Shown here in pieces: positions 7,422 through 8,335 of a DNA stretch of 8,335 nt. The position numbers were made by a program, and so were the translations under genes. Where the stretch lies: assembly GCA_013042795.1 (NCBI GenBank), contig JABDPK010000018.1, forward strand, positions 1 to 8,335. The letters are read 5' to 3'. Origin of the DNA: Saprospiraceae bacterium (GTDB taxonomy: Bacteria; Bacteroidota; Bacteroidia; Chitinophagales; Saprospiraceae). How positions within the stretch are numbered: position 1 is the first letter of the stretch; every line of letters begins with the position of its first letter. The notes under the pieces were generated by a model. It saw only the letters and a program-made list of their open reading frames with translations. It made no database searches and was not told the DNA's origin.

Positions 7422-8335
7422 TTATTCCGGTGTTTCAATTTTCTTTCCATCAATGGGAAATGACCCTATACCTTCAGCAGATACGGTTCCACTAAAATCT
7501 TCACCTTCAAATTCCAGGGATATCCTGATGGGTAATTCATTTCCTTCATTTACCATAATTGTAAATGCAAGTTGGTTTTCCTTTATTTCGATATCTGTAG
7601 CCTCTTCCACTTCATCCGGTTCCTGGTTATCAATAAGATTAATCTCTATTTCATCACCTGTTATATTAACTATGATTTCTCCTGTTCTCCTGTCTTCCGG
7701 AATATCCACTACATAGGACCATGTTCCTTGCAGTTCTTCATATTTACCTTCTTCCACTTTTGATTTGGATTTCTTTTTCACCTTAATTTTTTCATGTACC
7801 CCTTCAATGATAATATGTCGGATATTAGATTCTTTATCGAAATAAGGCTTGTCTGTTAAAAAGAAGTTTGCCATTTTACCTTCTGAGATTGACCCGGCGA
7901 TATGATCTATGCCCAGGATCTCTGCAGGATAAATTGTTAATGCTTTCAAAGCCGTTTCCCTGGTCAATCCTGAAGAAATCATGCGATTCAGGTTTTTCTT
8001 TACATCTCCGGGTTTGGTATCAAGCATCGAAAACCCGAAATGTATTCCTGCCTCTTCAAATACTGCCGCCTGTTTTTCATATTCTGCGATCGCTTTGGCT
8101 TTACGTTCTTTGAATGCTATGGTTTCCGGATCTTCCTTTTTCTCCTTTTCTAAATCGTCTTTATTTCTTTCGGTTTTTTCTTCATTCTTTTTGCGTTTAT
8201 CTCCTTGGGGACTATCTTTTTTATCATCTTTTTTCTCTGATTTGGGCAATGCCAGTGACAAAGCAACATAAGCGTTCTGTGCCTTAATTTTATTTATTGA
8301 TTGCCAGCCTTGTTTAACATTGGCAAGAACCAGGT
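7422..8335 (-). CDS. Amidohydrolase-family protein, C-terminal part (5' end outside window)
   Basis: The frame is open from the window edge to TAA at 7424-7422, showing 303 residues. A TTG at 8261 could be mistaken for a start, but the preceding 24 codons read LVLANVKQGW...NAYVALSLALP, which continues the amidohydrolase barrel, so the gene is truncated by the window. Visible parts in order are: a barrel strand; a Lys/Glu/Asp-rich insert of about 48 residues; helix FKERKAKAIAEYEKQAAVFEEAG; strand IHFGFSMLD; helix ALKALTIYPAEILGID; GSISEGKMANFFLTD closing the small beta domain; then a basic linker (KVKKKSKSK) and a beta-rich C-terminal domain of about 100 residues beginning GTWSYVVDIPEDRRTGEI and ending near GTVSAEGIGSFPIDGKKI. 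PAEILGID/KMANFFLTD match the third gene's PAEIFGVD/KVANLFVTD more closely than the second's, so genes one and three are the closer paralogues. The barrel-end metal aspartate is ambiguous (SMLDTKPGD). The N-terminus, signal peptide and HxH region cannot be seen. Confidence 0.85.
   Translation of the reverse strand, partial: LVLANVKQGWQSINKIKAQNAYVALSLALPKSEKKDDKKDSPQGDKRKKNEEKTERNKDDLEKEKKEDPETIAFKERKAKAIAEYEKQAAVFEEAGIHFGFSMLDTKPGDVKKNLNRMISSGLTRETALKALTIYPAEILGIDHIAGSISEGKMANFFLTDKPYFDKESNIRHIIIEGVHEKIKVKKKSKSKVEEGKYEELQGTWSYVVDIPEDRRTGEIIVNITGDEIEINLIDNQEPDEVEEATDIEIKENQLAFTIMVNEGNELPIRISLEFEGEDFSGTVSAEGIGSFPIDGKKIETPE
8100..8243 (-). other. Highly charged low-complexity insert within an amidohydrolase
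   Basis: About 48 residues (from KSEKKDDKKDSPQGDK to KEDPETIAFKERK) are almost wholly K, E, D, N, R and Q. They lie between the barrel strand YVALSLALP and the next helix AKAIAEYEKQAAVFEEAG. The segment should be disordered or a solvent-exposed charged helix looping out of the barrel. It is in frame, with no stop or frameshift, so it is a true insert and not a sequencing break. Confidence 0.7.

Noticed and set aside
7412..7453. Longer N-terminus for the middle amidohydrolase beginning MMERKLKHRN
   Set aside because: It would overlap the preceding gene and place 14 polar residues before a perfect signal peptide; the ATG at 7411 is much more natural.
7414..7716. Plus-strand open frame of 100 codons, serine/isoleucine-rich
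   Set aside because: It lies opposite the well-supported amidohydrolase C-terminal domain, has low-complexity serine-rich composition and no recognisable motif; an antisense shadow.
8259..8261. TTG as a start for the first amidohydrolase
   Set aside because: The frame stays open upstream to the window edge and encodes plausible barrel sequence, so the true start is outside the window.
7981..8271. Plus-strand open frame of 96 codons rich in Phe and Ser
   Set aside because: It is the antisense of the Lys/Glu-rich insert (AAA and GAA read as TTT and TTC), which explains its phenylalanine and serine content and its apparent hydrophobicity.

Overview
The window looks like chromosomal DNA of a member of the Bacteroidota. 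It is AT-rich, and every supported gene lies on the minus strand. Several features point to this phylum: a DUF5606 protein, a DAHP synthase with a C-terminal chorismate mutase, a TonB-dependent-receptor-like outer membrane protein, Sec signal peptides ending in SAQ or HSQ, and promoter-like sequences of the TTG / TAnnTTTG type instead of E. coli -35/-10 boxes. Genes are tightly packed. The largest gap between genes is about 82 bases, so no long stretch lacks a gene.

In transcription order (high to low coordinates) the window opens with three consecutive amidohydrolase-superfamily genes. The first (7422-8335) is cut by the window edge, carries a very charged insert and ends in a beta-rich extra domain. 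The second (6056-7411) has a signal peptide and an apparently intact metal site. The third (4761-6056) has a signal peptide and the amidohydrolase fold signature, but when aligned to its neighbour all five expected metal ligands are replaced. Spacings of 10 nt and a one-base TAATG overlap indicate one transcript with coupled translation. The products probably work together in the periplasm on peptide-like or cyclic-amide substrates, possibly as one catalytic and one or two non-catalytic partners (inference).

Next come two housekeeping-type genes: the fused DAHP synthase/chorismate mutase (3619-4698), which commits carbon to aromatic amino acids, and a small DUF5606 protein (3162-3560). The latter has its own plausible promoter, with a 15-bp perfect inverted repeat sitting in the spacer.

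The last group is a second likely operon: a sugar phosphate isomerase/epimerase-like TIM barrel (2027-3079), a TonB-dependent-receptor-like barrel protein that starts at TTG inside the isomerase stop (57-2030), and the first nine codons of a gene whose product begins with a twin-arginine motif (1-28). An isomerase, an outer membrane receptor and a Tat-exported protein together suggest uptake and periplasmic conversion of a sugar or polyol. The Tat protein could be a Gfo/Idh/MocA oxidoreductase, but this is inferred from context only.

I saw no tRNA, rRNA, CRISPR array, insertion sequence or phage gene. The most unusual material is the amidohydrolase trio with a predicted pseudoenzyme, and the TTG-started overlapping receptor gene.
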